Shown here: piece after piece, positions 39,294 through 47,811 of the stretch
Layout: each line of letters begins with the position of its first letter
How positions within the stretch are numbered: the first letter of the stretch is position 1
Source: Aminobacter sp. AP02
GTDB taxonomy: Bacteria; Pseudomonadota; Alphaproteobacteria; Rhizobiales; Rhizobiaceae
Assembly (NCBI RefSeq): GCF_003148805.1
Contig: NZ_QGGX01000002.1
Coordinates: forward strand, 124,001 to 188,000
Length of the DNA stretch: 64,000 nt
Reading direction: 5' to 3'
Position numbers and translations under genes: made by a program
The notes under the pieces: generated by a model
Databases searched by the model: none
Seen by the model: the letters and a program-made list of their open reading frames with translations, nothing else
What the model was told of the DNA's origin: nothing

Positions 39294-39890
39294 ATGGCCA
39301 AACCCCAAAATCCTATCCAGATGGCCGTGATCGGCGCCGCCCATGGCATCAAGGGCGAACTGCGCGTCAAGACCTTTACCGGCGACCCGCTGGCCTTGGC
39401 CGACTATGGGCCGCTTTATGCCAAGGACGGTCGGGCCTTCGAGATCGCCGCCATCCGGCCGGCCAATGAGGTGGTGGTTGTGCGATTCAAGGGCGTCAAC
39501 GACCGCAATGCCGCAGAAGCGCTGACCAACACCGAGCTGTTCGTCGACCGTTCGGCGTTGCCTGACGATGGTGACGAGGGCGAGTTTTACTATACCGATC
39601 TGGTCGGGCTTGCGGTTCGCAACGAAAATGGCGAGCCGGTCGGCAAGGTGTTTGCCGTGCAGAATTTCGGCGGCGGCGACATTTTGGAAATCCAGTATCA
39701 AGGCCGCAAGGGTGTGCTGATCCCGTTCACCAAGGCCGCGGTGCCGGTGGTCGATGTGGCAGGCGGTTTCGTTGCCATCGACACGGTCGCTGCGGGGCTG
39801 GTCGAGGACGAGGACGACGATGACGCGCCCTCTGATGGCGAATTCGACAAGCGCCCGCGCGGACCGAAGGACGCCGGGGGCAATCGCTGA
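39294..39890 (+). CDS. rimM: 16S rRNA processing/30S maturation factor RimM
   Basis: A 198-residue protein with an N-terminal RimM barrel ([20 protein letters not shown]) and a PRC-barrel ([20 protein letters not shown], then [16 protein letters not shown]) that binds S19. An unusual acidic C-terminal tail, [18 protein letters not shown], extends the family core. The ATG at 39294 leaves the conserved start near residue 10; an alternative in-frame start at 39282 adds four residues. It overlaps trmD by one base (TGATG). Confidence 0.95.
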   Translation: MAKPQNPIQMAVIGAAHGIKGELRVKTFTGDPLALADYGPLYAKDGRAFEIAAIRPANEVVVVRFKGVNDRNAAEALTNTELFVDRSALPDDGDEGEFYYTDLVGLAVRNENGEPVGKVFAVQNFGGGDILEIQYQGRKGVLIPFTKAAVPVVDVAGGFVAIDTVAAGLVEDEDDDDAPSDGEFDKRPRGPKDAGGNR

Positions 39891-40588
39891 TGTTCCGAGC
39901 CAGCGTACTCACGCTCTATCCCGAGATGTTTCCCGGCGCGCTGGGGCTGTCGCTGGCGGGGCGGGCGATGGAGCGCGGCGACTGGGCGCTGGAGGCGGTG
40001 CAGATCCGCGACTTCGCCACCGACAAGCATCGTACAGTCGACGACACGCCGGCTGGCGGCGGTGCAGGCATGGTGATGCGCGCTGACATTGTGGCCAAGG
40101 CGATCGACCATGCGTCGCCTGAGGGCGATGAGCGCCCACGCATCCTGATGAGCCCGCGCGGCAAGCCGCTGACGCAAGAGCGCGTGCGGGAACTCGCGGC
40201 CGGGCCGGGTGCGGTGATCCTGTGCGGACGTTTCGAGGGTGTCGACCAGCGTGTCATCGACGCGCGGGAGCTGGAAGAGATCTCGGTCGGCGACTTCATC
40301 CTGTCGGGTGGCGAGCCGGCGGCACTGGTGCTTCTCGATGCGGTCGTCAGGCTTTTGCCTGGCGTGATGGGCAATGAGGTGTCAGGCGACGAAGAAAGTT
40401 TCGAAGGCGGGCTGCTGGAGCACCCGCACTACACCCGGCCGCAGGAATTCGAGGGGATGGCTATTCCCGAGGTGTTGACCTCGGGCAATCACGGCAAGAT
40501 CGCCAAATGGCGACGTGCCGAAGCCGAGAAGCTGACGGCTGAAAGGCGGCCGGACCTTTGGGCCGGGCGGGTTGAGAAGAAGGGGTAA
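39890..40588 (+). CDS. trmD: tRNA (guanine-N1)-methyltransferase TrmD
   Basis: A 232-residue SPOUT methyltransferase that makes m1G37 in tRNA. The trefoil-knot region shows [17 protein letters not shown] (the G-G-G-A-G-M-V-M-R motif), [44 protein letters not shown] and a C-terminal [10 protein letters not shown]. All key parts are intact. It follows rimM with overlap. The usual next gene, rplS, is two kilobases away, beyond the higBA pair and a permease gene on the opposite strand. Confidence 0.97.
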   Translation: MFRASVLTLYPEMFPGALGLSLAGRAMERGDWALEAVQIRDFATDKHRTVDDTPAGGGAGMVMRADIVAKAIDHASPEGDERPRILMSPRGKPLTQERVRELAAGPGAVILCGRFEGVDQRVIDARELEEISVGDFILSGGEPAALVLLDAVVRLLPGVMGNEVSGDEESFEGGLLEHPHYTRPQEFEGMAIPEVLTSGNHGKIAKWRRAEAEKLTAERRPDLWAGRVEKKG

Positions 40589-40688
40589 GGTCGTCACCGG
40601 GACACTTGGGTCTTACGAAGCCCTCTCCGCCTCGCTGTGCTCGGCACCTCTCCGCAGGGGGCGACGAACCCAAATCCTGCGAGGTTGC

Positions 40689-41132
40689 CTAAGACCTGTG
40701 ACTGACAGAGGCGACCTGACGCTTCGCTTGTTTCCTCGCGGGGCGGCCGGCATCCGCAGCTGCCAGGTGATAAGGCTGGACAAGTGTCTCCGCCGGTATC
40801 TTCCAGTGCGCGTGCAGCCGCTGGATCATGTCGACATTGAGCATGCGCTTGCGGTTGACGATCTCAGACGCCCGCGACGCTGAGCCGAGGACTTCGGCAA
40901 GATCGCGCTGCTTGAGGCCTCGCATCTCCATATGCGAGACGATGGCAGTGACGGGGTCAGGCGTTTCTATCGGATAGTGCTTGTCCTCATAGGCCTCGAT
41001 GAGGGTGGACAGCACGTCGAAGCGCGCCGCGTCGGCGCTGCCGGGCGCGGGCTCGTGCTCGAAATAGCGGGCAACTTCCGCGACGGCCCATTCGAGGTCT
41101 TCGTCGTTGCGGATGGGTCGAATGTTGTCCAT
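40689..41132 (-). CDS. higA: HigA-type antitoxin (HTH)
   Basis: A 147-residue protein. The N-terminal half is the HigA dimerisation domain (IRPIRNDEDLEWAVAEVARY). A helix-turn-helix lies near 70-100 (GLKQRDLAEVLGSASRASEI). A basic tail, GRPARKQAKRQVASVSHRS, follows. It neutralises the toxin from the preceding gene and represses the operon through DNA binding. Its ATG (41132) overlaps the last base of the toxin stop, after GGAGAAGG, so the two are translated together. Toxin-before-antitoxin order is typical of HigBA. Confidence 0.88.
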   Translation of the reverse strand: MDNIRPIRNDEDLEWAVAEVARYFEHEPAPGSADAARFDVLSTLIEAYEDKHYPIETPDPVTAIVSHMEMRGLKQRDLAEVLGSASRASEIVNRKRMLNVDMIQRLHAHWKIPAETLVQPYHLAAADAGRPARKQAKRQVASVSHRS

Positions 41133-41428
41133 CACACCTTCTCCACGTCAATCTTGTCGTAGTCGGCATGTGTGCCGACGAACTTGATCAGCACCCGCTT
41201 GAATGTGTAGCTGACATGCAGGACCAGCCGATATTTGTTGCCGGCGATGTCGAAGACGATGCGGTTGTCGGCGACAAAGTCCACACTTGGGCCGAACATT
41301 GCCTTGACGTCAGCCGGTCCTGTCCATGCGGAGGCATCGACTGCCTGATACCATGCCGTGAGCGGACGCTGCGCTTGCGGATGCTTCTCCCAGAAGTCGC
41401 GCAACGTCTTCTTGCTCAGTATCTGCAT
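41132..41428 (-). CDS. higB: HigB-type mRNA interferase toxin
   Basis: A 98-residue basic protein of the HigB/RelE-like toxin family: KKTLRDFWEKHPQAQRPLTAWY at the N-terminus, DFVADNRIVFDIAGNKYRLVLHV in the core and KRVLIKFVGTHADYDKIDV at the end. The final H-x-x-Y-D-K-I motif is typical of this subfamily, whose members cut mRNA on the ribosome. The gene is first in its operon and follows two identical operators (41445-41484). It is inserted, with higA, between trmD and rplS. Confidence 0.9.
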   Translation of the reverse strand: MQILSKKTLRDFWEKHPQAQRPLTAWYQAVDASAWTGPADVKAMFGPSVDFVADNRIVFDIAGNKYRLVLHVSYTFKRVLIKFVGTHADYDKIDVEKV

Positions 41429-41444
41429 GTCTTCATATAGCGCT

Positions 41445-41459
41445 TTCCCAATTTGGGAA
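41445..41459. promoter_or_regulatory. higBA operator 1
   Basis: TTCCCAATTTGGGAA is a perfect 15-base palindrome, 17 bases upstream of the higB start. Autoregulatory HigA binding is expected from family behaviour. Confidence 0.75.
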
Positions 41460-41471
41460 CAAGGTCAATTC

Positions 41472-41484
41472 TCCCAATTTGGGA
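41472..41484. promoter_or_regulatory. higBA operator 2
   Basis: TCCCAATTTGGGA repeats the core of operator 1 exactly. The centres of the two sites are 26 bases apart, about two and a half helical turns. Confidence 0.75.
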
Positions 41485-41504
41485 AATCGATAGCGGGCCA
41501 CTAC

Positions 41505-42260
41505 CTACCCCTTGGTAAAGTAATAAAAGGCCAAAAACAGGCCGATTGCGACGACGAGCGCGCGAACGATGCCTTGCGGCACGCGGCGGGCGGTCCAGAC
41601 ACCTGCATAGCCGCCGAGTGCCACGCCTGGCACCATGGCGGCCGCGGCCGTCCAGGTCACCACGCCGCCGGAGGCGAAGATGACTATGGCGACGGCGGCG
41701 ATGACGATCGAGAGCAGGTTCTTGAGCGCGTTGAGGCGGTGGTAGTCGCCGCCCTCGGTGAGACCGAGCGTTGCCAGCATCATCACGCCCATGCCGGCAC
41801 CAAAGAAGCCGCCATAGATCGAGGTGAAGAACTGGACGATGCGGCCGACGAGCGATGCCGGAGCATCGGGCGCGCGCTCGGCGAGCTTTTTCGGGCGCAG
41901 CCACGGGCCGGCGGCGAACAAAGCGGTTGCGGCGAGCAGCAGCCAGGGCACCAGTGCCCCGAAGGCGGCATTATCGAGCGAAAGCAGGATCAGGGCGCCC
42001 GCCAGCGCGCCCACCGCCGAGATGATGGCGAAGACGATGGCCCCGCGCCACATCACCCTGATGTCGTCGATATATGCCCATGTCGAGGTGATGTAGCCGG
42101 GGAACTGTGCGATGGAGGAGGTGGCGTTGGCCGAGATCGGCGGGACGCCGAGCATGGTCATGGCGCCGAAGGTCAAGAAGGTGCCGCCGCCGGCGATGGC
42201 GTTGACGACGCCTGACAGGAAGCCCGCGAGAAAGAGAATGCCGACTGTAATGAGGGACAC
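41505..42260 (-). CDS. TauE/SafE family (TSUP) membrane permease
   Basis: A 251-residue protein with about eight hydrophobic segments and the TSUP marks FLSGVVNAIAGGGTFLTFGA (N-terminal repeat) and FFTSIYGGFFGAGMGVMMLA (C-terminal repeat), each with a G-G-G or G-x-G-x-G turn. Family members move sulfite, sulfoacetate or other organosulfur anions; the substrate here is unknown. The start is GTG 42260 with AAGGCAGG upstream. It is transcribed toward higBA. Its upstream space of 356 bases also contains the rplS promoter on the other strand. Confidence 0.9.
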   Translation of the reverse strand: MSLITVGILFLAGFLSGVVNAIAGGGTFLTFGAMTMLGVPPISANATSSIAQFPGYITSTWAYIDDIRVMWRGAIVFAIISAVGALAGALILLSLDNAAFGALVPWLLLAATALFAAGPWLRPKKLAERAPDAPASLVGRIVQFFTSIYGGFFGAGMGVMMLATLGLTEGGDYHRLNALKNLLSIVIAAVAIVIFASGGVVTWTAAAAMVPGVALGGYAGVWTARRVPQGIVRALVVAIGLFLAFYYFTKG

Positions 42261-42419
42261 GGGCTGCCTGCCTTGATCGGTTGCTTGCCCGGTCTGTAGG
42301 AAGCAAGGGCGCCGGATGCAAGCCATGGCTTGCCGTTGCCCGTCGCGTGGCCCAAGGTGTCTTTGGCAGCATCGAAAGTTTGCCAGCAAGCCGTCGTTGC
42401 AAAAAAGAAGCGGCGAAGG

Positions 42420-42448
42420 CGTGACAAATGGCCGAAATAGCGCTATGT
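42420..42448 (+). promoter_or_regulatory. Putative rplS promoter
   Basis: CGTGAC (42420-42425), 17 bases, then CTATGT (42443-42448). Each hexamer differs from the rhizobial consensus (CTTGAC, CTATAT) at one base. It predicts a leader of roughly 160 bases before rplS; no ribosomal-protein leader fold was recognised. The rest of the 42261-42616 gap holds nothing I can name. Confidence 0.5.
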
Positions 42449-42616
42449 GCCCGCCCGAACCGGACGAATAATCGACCGGACCCGTCAACAGTGACGGTGT
42501 AGTCGCCCCTGCCGGAAGGCCCGCAAGGGAAGAAGGCATACCCAAGCGGTCATTGGAACTGCAAGGCGAGCGTTGGGCGCTCTGGCTGTCGGAAGAACAA
42601 GAAGTGGATTTTTGAG

Positions 42617-43153
42617 ATGGATATCATCCGCCAGCTCGAGGCCGAACAGGCCGCCAAGATCGAAGCCAAGCGCACCCTGCCTGAATTCCAGCCCGGCGAC
42701 ACCGTCCGCGTTCAGGTGCGCGTCACCGAAGGTTCGCGTACCCGCGTCCAGGCCTATGAGGGCGTCGTGATCGCCCGTTCGGGTTCGGGCTTCCAGGAAA
42801 ACTTCACCGTCCGCAAGATCTCCTATGGCGAAGGCGTGGAGCGCGTGTTCCCGGTCTACTCGCCGATGATCGAGGGCGTCGAGATCGTCCGCCGCGGCAA
42901 GGTGCGTCGTGCCAAGCTGTACTACCTGCGCGACCGTCGCGGTAAGTCGGCTCGTATCGTCGAGAACACCGGCGTGCGCGCCCGCAAGCTGAACGAAGCC
43001 GAGCGCGCGGCGCTGGCTGCCGAGAAGGCGCGCATCGAAGCCGAAAAGGTTGCCGCAGCCCAGGCGCTGGCCGCCGAGAAGGCAGCTCAGGAAGCAGCCG
43101 AGAAGAAGGCAGCCGCCGAGGCCGCCAAGGCAGCTGAAGCCGCCGCCGAATAA
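42617..43153 (+). CDS. rplS: 50S ribosomal protein L19
   Basis: A 178-residue L19. The core (residues 1-125) shows [40 protein letters not shown] and [20 protein letters not shown]. The remaining 50 residues are an Ala/Glu/Lys-rich helical tail ([20 protein letters not shown]), longer than in E. coli L19 (115 residues) and of a kind seen in Alphaproteobacteria. L19 sits at the 30S-50S interface. The gene is separated from rimM-trmD by higBA and the TSUP gene, so it must use its own promoter. Confidence 0.97.
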   Translation: MDIIRQLEAEQAAKIEAKRTLPEFQPGDTVRVQVRVTEGSRTRVQAYEGVVIARSGSGFQENFTVRKISYGEGVERVFPVYSPMIEGVEIVRRGKVRRAKLYYLRDRRGKSARIVENTGVRARKLNEAERAALAAEKARIEAEKVAAAQALAAEKAAQEAAEKKAAAEAAKAAEAAAE

Positions 43154-43173
43154 TCTCCGGCGTATTGATTTCG

Positions 43174-43198
43174 AAAGGGCGGCTTCGGCCGCCCTTTT
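43174..43198 (+). terminator. rplS terminator
   Basis: AAAGGGCGGC-TTCG-GCCGCCCTTTT at 43174-43198: ten-base stem with a UUCG tetraloop and a short T-run, 20 bases after the stop. Confidence 0.9.
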
Positions 43199-43233
43199 GC
43201 GTTCTGGGAACTACCTGGGGCCTTTGTGGGAGC

Positions 43234-43473
43234 TCAGCGAAGGGCGGCCAGCATCCAGCTTGCTTCGTTGCCGGAGCCATGGCCGCGAGGATGATCGACG
43301 ACAGCCGAAGGGCATGCGGCAAGCCGTCTGGTGCCTGGTGCGGTCGCATAGGTTGCCGCGCTGGAGCAGATAACCGGTTCGGACCGGGTCGCCAACTGAA
43401 GGCCCCAAAGCGCGAGGATGAACGGCCCGCAGACGGCGACCGCCAGTGCCGACGACAGTAACCTGTTTCGCAT
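43234..43473 (-). CDS. Possible small secreted/membrane protein (hypothetical)
   Basis: A frame of 79 residues from ATG 43473. It begins MRNRLLSSALAVAVCGPFIL with a hydrophobic stretch like a signal peptide or anchor, followed by a polar segment with three cysteines. GC at third positions is somewhat lower than in neighbours and no good ribosome binding site is seen. I do not recognise a family. It may be a real small gene or chance coding; homologues in related genomes would decide. Confidence 0.35.
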   Translation of the reverse strand: MRNRLLSSALAVAVCGPFILALWGLQLATRSEPVICSSAATYATAPGTRRLAACPSAVVDHPRGHGSGNEASWMLAALR

Positions 43474-43777
43474 CATTGCCCGCAATCCCAATTGCGTCCT
43501 TGCCGATGGACGGTCAAACCCGAACATCAAGATAAGGCATCACCGTAACGGCGAGACGCCGTTGACCGAGCCGATTGTCTCCAGCGTGTTTCACGGTCGA
43601 AATACCTCCCCACCAGGCAGGTGGCCGAGAGGCACTTTCGTTTCGGCCGGCAAAGGCGCAACTAACAACTGTGGGATGGGGGCACAGTAGAGCAAGCATG
43701 CTTGCAACGGCGTGGGGGGAGTCTAAAGTCTGCCGCAAATGGACCGGTGAAGCCGGTCTTGAGTTTTTGGGGAACGC
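43474..43777. other. Leader region of the amino-acid binding protein gene; no gene seen
   Basis: About 300 bases before the ABC binding-protein gene. Short frames on both strands look like chance. A GGCCGA...TCGGCC hairpin is at about 43622-43647. I could not match it to a known riboswitch. The stretch should contain the promoter for the next gene. Confidence 0.35.
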
Positions 43778-44578
43778 ATGATGAAGAATTTCAAGCTGTC
43801 ATTGGCCGGCGCGCTGGCCGTCGTGCTCATGCCCATTGCCGCCATGGCCCAGAGCTTGCCGGATCTCGGTGGCAAGACCGTGGTCGTGGTGACGGAAAAC
43901 GCCTACCCGCCGCTGCAATTCGTCGATCCCAAGACCGGCAAGCAGATCGGCTGGGAATATGACGCCATGGACGACATGGCCAAGCGCCTCAACTTCAAGG
44001 TCGAGTACCAGAACACCTCGTGGGACGCGATGATCCAGGCAGTGGCCGACGGTCAGTACCAGATCGGCATGACCGGCATCACCATCAAGGACGACCGCAA
44101 GGAGAAGGTCGACTTTTCCGATCCCTATATCCATTCGGAAATGCGCATGCTGGTGCGTAGCGATGAAAGCCGCTTCACCGACCACAAGGGCTTTGCAGCG
44201 CTGAAGGATGGCCTGATCGCGGCACAGCCGGGCACGACCCCGTTTTTCGTTTCGGTCTACGACGTGCTCGACGGCAACGAGCAGAACCCGCGCATCAAGC
44301 TGTTCGAGACTTTCGGCGCGACCGTGCAGGCGCTGAAGACCGGCGACGTGGACCTGGTGCTGACCGACGGCGTGGCAGCGCAAGGTTATGTCGACGCTTC
44401 CGAAGGCAAGCTCAAGATCATCGGCGAGCCGCTCGGCGGCGAGGATTTCGGCTTCATCTTCAAGAAGGGCTCGGACCTGGTCCAGCCGATCAACGCGGCG
44501 ATCGCGGCGATGAAGGCCGACGGCACGATCGACGCGCTGAACAAGAAGTGGTTCCTCGACTACAAGATGGGCCAGTAA
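43778..44578 (+). CDS. Amino-acid ABC transporter substrate-binding protein
   Basis: A 266-residue periplasmic binding protein (cluster 3, polar amino acids). The signal peptide ends at Ala24 (AAMA). Characteristic stretches are [58 protein letters not shown] and LNKKWFLDY. The ligand-binding Arg of the family (T-x-x-R) fits [10 protein letters not shown]. The start is ATG 43778 or the next codon, after GGGGAACG. The matching permease lies 860 bases downstream on the same strand, beyond two genes of unrelated function; no ATPase gene is present. Confidence 0.9.
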   Translation: MMKNFKLSLAGALAVVLMPIAAMAQSLPDLGGKTVVVVTENAYPPLQFVDPKTGKQIGWEYDAMDDMAKRLNFKVEYQNTSWDAMIQAVADGQYQIGMTGITIKDDRKEKVDFSDPYIHSEMRMLVRSDESRFTDHKGFAALKDGLIAAQPGTTPFFVSVYDVLDGNEQNPRIKLFETFGATVQALKTGDVDLVLTDGVAAQGYVDASEGKLKIIGEPLGGEDFGFIFKKGSDLVQPINAAIAAMKADGTIDALNKKWFLDYKMGQ

Positions 44579-44605
44579 GCGGCCGACATGGCTTTGGCGG
44601 GCGGC

Positions 44606-45001
44606 CTAGGCGCCGCGCGCCGCGCCGTAGAGGCTGGCGCCGACATGGTCGACGACATAGAGCCATGTGCCGTCGGCCTGCCTGCGCACGATTTCGGCGG
44701 TGAAGCCGGAATAGAGGGTTGTGCCTTCCTCATTGACGATTGCGAAATCGGCGCGCAGCAGCGCCAGGTCGCCATGTTCGACGCAGAAGGTGTTTCTGGA
44801 CGTCATGGTGCCGGGAATGCGCACCAGCCGTTCGAATTCCTCGGCGATCGCAGCCTTGCCCGTGAAACCAGAACCGCTGGCATCGACCAAAAGCTGGCTG
44901 TCTTCCTCGTAAAGCGCCAGCAGGCCTCCGACATCGCCGCTGTTGCGAATGGCGGCGAAGGTTTCGTTCATTTCGGTTGGCCGATAGACTTTTGATGACA
45001 T
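44606..45001 (-). CDS. NTF2-like/DUF4440-type protein (SgcJ/EcaC family)
   Basis: A 131-residue protein with the SnoaL/NTF2-like cone fold: ETFAAIRNSGDVGGLLALYE, then a strand containing DSQLLVDASGSGFTGKAAIA, then ADFAIVNEEGTTLYSGFTAE. Members are isomerases, hydrolases or unknown binders; no catalytic set can be assigned. The ATG at 45001 has AGGAGA upstream. It is divergent from the HxlR regulator with 64 bases between them, a layout that suggests the regulator controls it. Confidence 0.85.
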   Translation of the reverse strand: MSSKVYRPTEMNETFAAIRNSGDVGGLLALYEEDSQLLVDASGSGFTGKAAIAEEFERLVRIPGTMTSRNTFCVEHGDLALLRADFAIVNEEGTTLYSGFTAEIVRRQADGTWLYVVDHVGASLYGAARGA

Positions 45002-45065
45002 TGGCTTTCTCCTGTTTCGGCGACAGAAACATGCCGATTCAGAACTATCCAAACGGGTATCTCGA

Positions 45066-45443
45066 ATGATTGCCGACATGACTACCGAGATCGAGCGCGA
45101 AGCGCCCACGCCACGGCGGCCGGAAATTTGCCCCCTCGAGGATTGGCTGGCCTTCCTCGGTCACCGCTGGAATGCGCTAGTGCTGTGGCAGCTCTCGATC
45201 GGTGCGAAGCGCCATGGCGAGTTGATGGCGCACCTGCCCGGCGTCACCGCCAAGGTGCTGTCGGAGCGGCTGGACGGATTGCAGCGGCGCGGGCTTGTCG
45301 AGCGTGACGCGGTCGCCGCCTTCCCGCGCGGCGTTTTATACGCGCTGACAGACGGCGGACGCCGGGTCGTTGCACTGCTCGATCAGTTCGAAACGCTGCC
45401 GTCCAGCTTTGCCGCGCCGCGACAGGATGCGGCTGCGGCATGA
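45066..45443 (+). CDS. HxlR family transcriptional regulator
   Basis: A 125-residue winged helix-turn-helix protein: CPLEDWLAFLGHRWNALVLW at 22-41, then RHGELMAHLPGVTAKVLSER (recognition helix region) and GLVERDAVAAFPRGVLYALT (wing). The conserved Cys of redox-sensing HxlR proteins is present at Cys22. It probably senses an electrophile or aldehyde and controls the divergent NTF2-like gene. Its TGA overlaps the start of the ABC permease (ATGA at 45440), so it is also translated together with the permease. Confidence 0.9.
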   Translation: MIADMTTEIEREAPTPRRPEICPLEDWLAFLGHRWNALVLWQLSIGAKRHGELMAHLPGVTAKVLSERLDGLQRRGLVERDAVAAFPRGVLYALTDGGRRVVALLDQFETLPSSFAAPRQDAAAA

Positions 45444-46255
45444 GCCAGTATCCGGTCAAGAAGGACGATTTTCCCTGGTGGCTGGTGGCTGCCGCGACGA
45501 TCGCTGTCGTGGCGGGCGTGGCCATCGCCGCCAACGATCTCTACAGCCAGGTCTTTTCGGTTGTCACCAAGGGCCTCGGCATCACCGTATTCGTCACCAT
45601 CGTCGGCTTCGCGCTGGCGTCGGCGCTGGGACTCGGCATTGCCCTGATGGGGTTGTCCGGCTCGATCTGGTTGCGCCAGTTCTCGCGCTTCTATGTCGAG
45701 ATCATTCGTTCGGTACCGATCCTGGTGCTGCTGTTTTGGGTGGCCTTTGTCGGTGCACCAGCCTGGGTGGCATTCTGGAACTGGGCGACTACCCCGTTGC
45801 AGGCGGCGGGGCTGGTCGAGCCGATGCAGGTGCGCGACTTTTCGCTGTTGTGGCGGGCGATCATCGCCTTGATGATCGCCTATTCGTCGTTCATCGCCGA
45901 AATCTTCCGCGCCGGAATCCAGGCCGTCGACATAGGCCAGATCGAGGCCGCCAAGGCGCTGGGACTGTCGCGCTACCGGCGCTTTCGCCACATCGTGTGG
46001 CCGCAGGCGTTCAAGACCATCCTGCCGCCCTACAGCAACGACTTCATAGCCATGGTCAAGGATTCCTCGCTGGTCTCGGTGCTCGGCGTCGCCGACATCA
46101 CCCAGATGGGCAAGGTTTATGCCTCGGGATCGTTCCGCTTCTTCGAGACCTATTCTATCGTGGCTTATGTCTACCTGATCTTGACGGTCAGCCTGTCGCT
46201 GGCGTTGCGTGCGCTGGAAAAGCGCCTGAGGCGGAGTTCCGAGCCGCGCGGATAG
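45440..46255 (+). CDS. Amino-acid ABC transporter permease
   Basis: A 271-residue inner-membrane protein of the HisMQ type. About five to six hydrophobic segments are present. The cytoplasmic EAA loop reads EAAKALGLSRYRRFRHIVWP (about 174-193), and IRSVPILVLLFW and LIAYSSFIAEIFRAGIQ-like stretches match polar amino-acid permeases. It presumably pairs with the binding protein at 43778, but the two genes are separated by the NTF2/HxlR pair. An ATPase must be supplied from elsewhere. The ATG overlaps the HxlR stop. Confidence 0.93.
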   Translation: MSQYPVKKDDFPWWLVAAATIAVVAGVAIAANDLYSQVFSVVTKGLGITVFVTIVGFALASALGLGIALMGLSGSIWLRQFSRFYVEIIRSVPILVLLFWVAFVGAPAWVAFWNWATTPLQAAGLVEPMQVRDFSLLWRAIIALMIAYSSFIAEIFRAGIQAVDIGQIEAAKALGLSRYRRFRHIVWPQAFKTILPPYSNDFIAMVKDSSLVSVLGVADITQMGKVYASGSFRFFETYSIVAYVYLILTVSLSLALRALEKRLRRSSEPRG

Positions 46256-46267
46256 AGGAGTGGGGTT

Positions 46268-46903
46268 GTGGGTTCCAATAGGGCGGAGGCGGCACTTCAC
46301 GCGGTTTATTCGGCCGAGACGCCACAGGAGCTTGAGGCGGCCTATGCCGCCTGGGCAGCGACCTATGACAGCGAAACCGCCTCGCTCGGATATCTCCTTC
46401 CCTTCTTGATCGCGGCCTGGGTGGCGCGCCATGTGCCGGTGGGCGAAGGTCCGCTGCTCGATGCCGGCTGTGGCACTGGCCTGTCGGGCCCCTCGCTCAC
46501 GGCACTCGGCTACACCGATCTCGCCGGGCTCGACCTGTCGCAGGAGATGCTGGCGGTGGCAAAAAGCCGCCAGAGCTATGGCGAGCTGAAGCAGGCTGAA
46601 CTGGGTGGGCCGTTGCCGTGGCCGGACGGGCATTTCCGCGCCTTCTTTTCGACAGGCGTGTTCACCATCAGCCATGCTCCGGCATCAGGCCTGCACGAAC
46701 TGGTGCGCATCACGCGCAAGGGCGGCCACGCCATCTTCACGGTGCGCGACAAGGCGCTCGAAATCGGCGGTTTTCCGGCTGTCTTTGCCGAGCTGGAACG
46801 GCAGAAAAAGTGGCGGCCGATCGAGGAAAGTGCGTGGTTCCGCTGCTACGCGGTCGCTGAACCGGAAGCGATGGTGAGGACTTTCGTGTTCGAGATCGTC
46901 TGA
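46268..46903 (+). CDS. Class I SAM-dependent methyltransferase
   Basis: A 211-residue methyltransferase. Motif I is PLLDAGCGTGLSG at 62-74. Asp in LDLSQEMLAVAKS binds the SAM ribose, and the post-motif HFRAFFSTGVFTISHA corresponds to motif II. The substrate is unknown; overall similarity is to Williams-Beuren-type or ubiquinone-type small-molecule methyltransferases. The start is GTG 46268 with GAGGAG about ten bases upstream, and it begins 12 bases after the permease stop, on the same strand. Confidence 0.88.
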   Translation: MGSNRAEAALHAVYSAETPQELEAAYAAWAATYDSETASLGYLLPFLIAAWVARHVPVGEGPLLDAGCGTGLSGPSLTALGYTDLAGLDLSQEMLAVAKSRQSYGELKQAELGGPLPWPDGHFRAFFSTGVFTISHAPASGLHELVRITRKGGHAIFTVRDKALEIGGFPAVFAELERQKKWRPIEESAWFRCYAVAEPEAMVRTFVFEIV

Positions 46904-46975
46904 GGCTTCCGCGACAATCGGCCCTGCGACAGGGTGGACGATTGCGCGCCGTCAAGGCTCTGACAATCTCCAGAC

Positions 46976-47305
46976 ATGACACATATCAGCAGATTCCTCA
47001 CCGACCCCTTGACCCGCTTGCGCTGCGCCGGACTGTTCGAGGGGACGACGCTGCTCTTCCTGCTTTTGATCGCCGTGCCGCTGAAACACCTCGCCGGCTA
47101 TCCCGGGATCGTCAGTGCCGCGGGGCCGGTTCACGGCCTCGCCTTCGTGCTCTACATCGTTGCCCTGGTCGACAATTTCTCCGGCGGTGGTTGGTCGCGC
47201 AAGGAGATGCTGCGCACGGGACTTGCCTGCCTTGTGCCGTTCGGCACCTTCATCAACGACCGCTACCTTGGCGTCAGGGCTGCCGCCCAGGCGGGTGGCC
47301 AATGA
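46976..47305 (+). CDS. DUF3817 membrane protein (YdzA-like)
   Basis: A 109-residue protein with three hydrophobic segments: CAGLFEGTTLLFLLLIAVPL, VHGLAFVLYIVALVDNF and MLRTGLACLVPFGTFINDRY. This is the DUF3817 pattern, an integral membrane family of unknown function. The E-G-x-x-x-L-x-L-L and H-G-x-x-F motifs are intact. It is coupled to the next gene by an ATGA overlap at 47302-47305. Confidence 0.85.
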   Translation: MTHISRFLTDPLTRLRCAGLFEGTTLLFLLLIAVPLKHLAGYPGIVSAAGPVHGLAFVLYIVALVDNFSGGGWSRKEMLRTGLACLVPFGTFINDRYLGVRAAAQAGGQ

Positions 47306-47718
47306 GCTATCTCGTCATCAAGACACTGCATGTCGTGGCGATGGTGGTTTGGCTGTCGGGCATGATCTTCGTGCCGCTGACCCTGTCGCGCATGGCGGCG
47401 GGCGGCGGCGTCGACGCCAAGCAGGTCGCGCACCTGCGGGCTGGCTTTGCCATGCTGGTGACGCCCGCGATGCTGGCGGTCTGGGGGCTCGGCCTCTACC
47501 TCGCTTATGACGTCGGACTTTTCGGCGACGCCTGGCTGCATGCCAAGCTCACGCTGGTCGTGGCGATGTCGGGCCTGCATGGCGTGTTGTCGGGCCAGCT
47601 CAGGCAGATGTCGGGGGCTAGGCTGGCGAAGCCGGCGCCGCTTGTCCTCAAGCTGCACTGGCTCGTTGGCCTGCTGTTGGTTGGGATCGTCGGCCTGGTG
47701 ATCGTCAAGCCGTTCTGA
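47302..47718 (+). CDS. HemJ/CopD-superfamily membrane protein
   Basis: A 138-residue protein with four hydrophobic segments. YLVIKTLHVVAMVVWLSGMI and WLHAKLTLVVAMSGLHGVLS resemble HemJ (protoporphyrinogen IX oxidase, UPF0093), including an early His and the W-L-H-A-K-L motif, and it ends in VVKPF-like LVIVKPF. HemJ and CopD belong to one superfamily, so copper transport-like annotation is also used. The protein may be a HemJ paralogue; I cannot tell which activity it has. Its start overlaps the DUF3817 stop. Confidence 0.75.
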   Translation: MSYLVIKTLHVVAMVVWLSGMIFVPLTLSRMAAGGGVDAKQVAHLRAGFAMLVTPAMLAVWGLGLYLAYDVGLFGDAWLHAKLTLVVAMSGLHGVLSGQLRQMSGARLAKPAPLVLKLHWLVGLLLVGIVGLVIVKPF

Positions 47719-47811
47719 ACGACATGGGCGTGTTTCGTCGCTTCTCGGCCTAGGACTGCGGGAACCACCTCGGTCATGGCGCGTTGGGGGCCGAACCAGC
47801 TTGAGGGCCCC

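Noticed and set aside
43622-43650. GTGGCCGAGAGGC string resembling the D-arm of tRNA-Ser
   Set aside because: No T-arm, acceptor stem or anticodon loop follows at the right distance; it is more likely part of a small hairpin.
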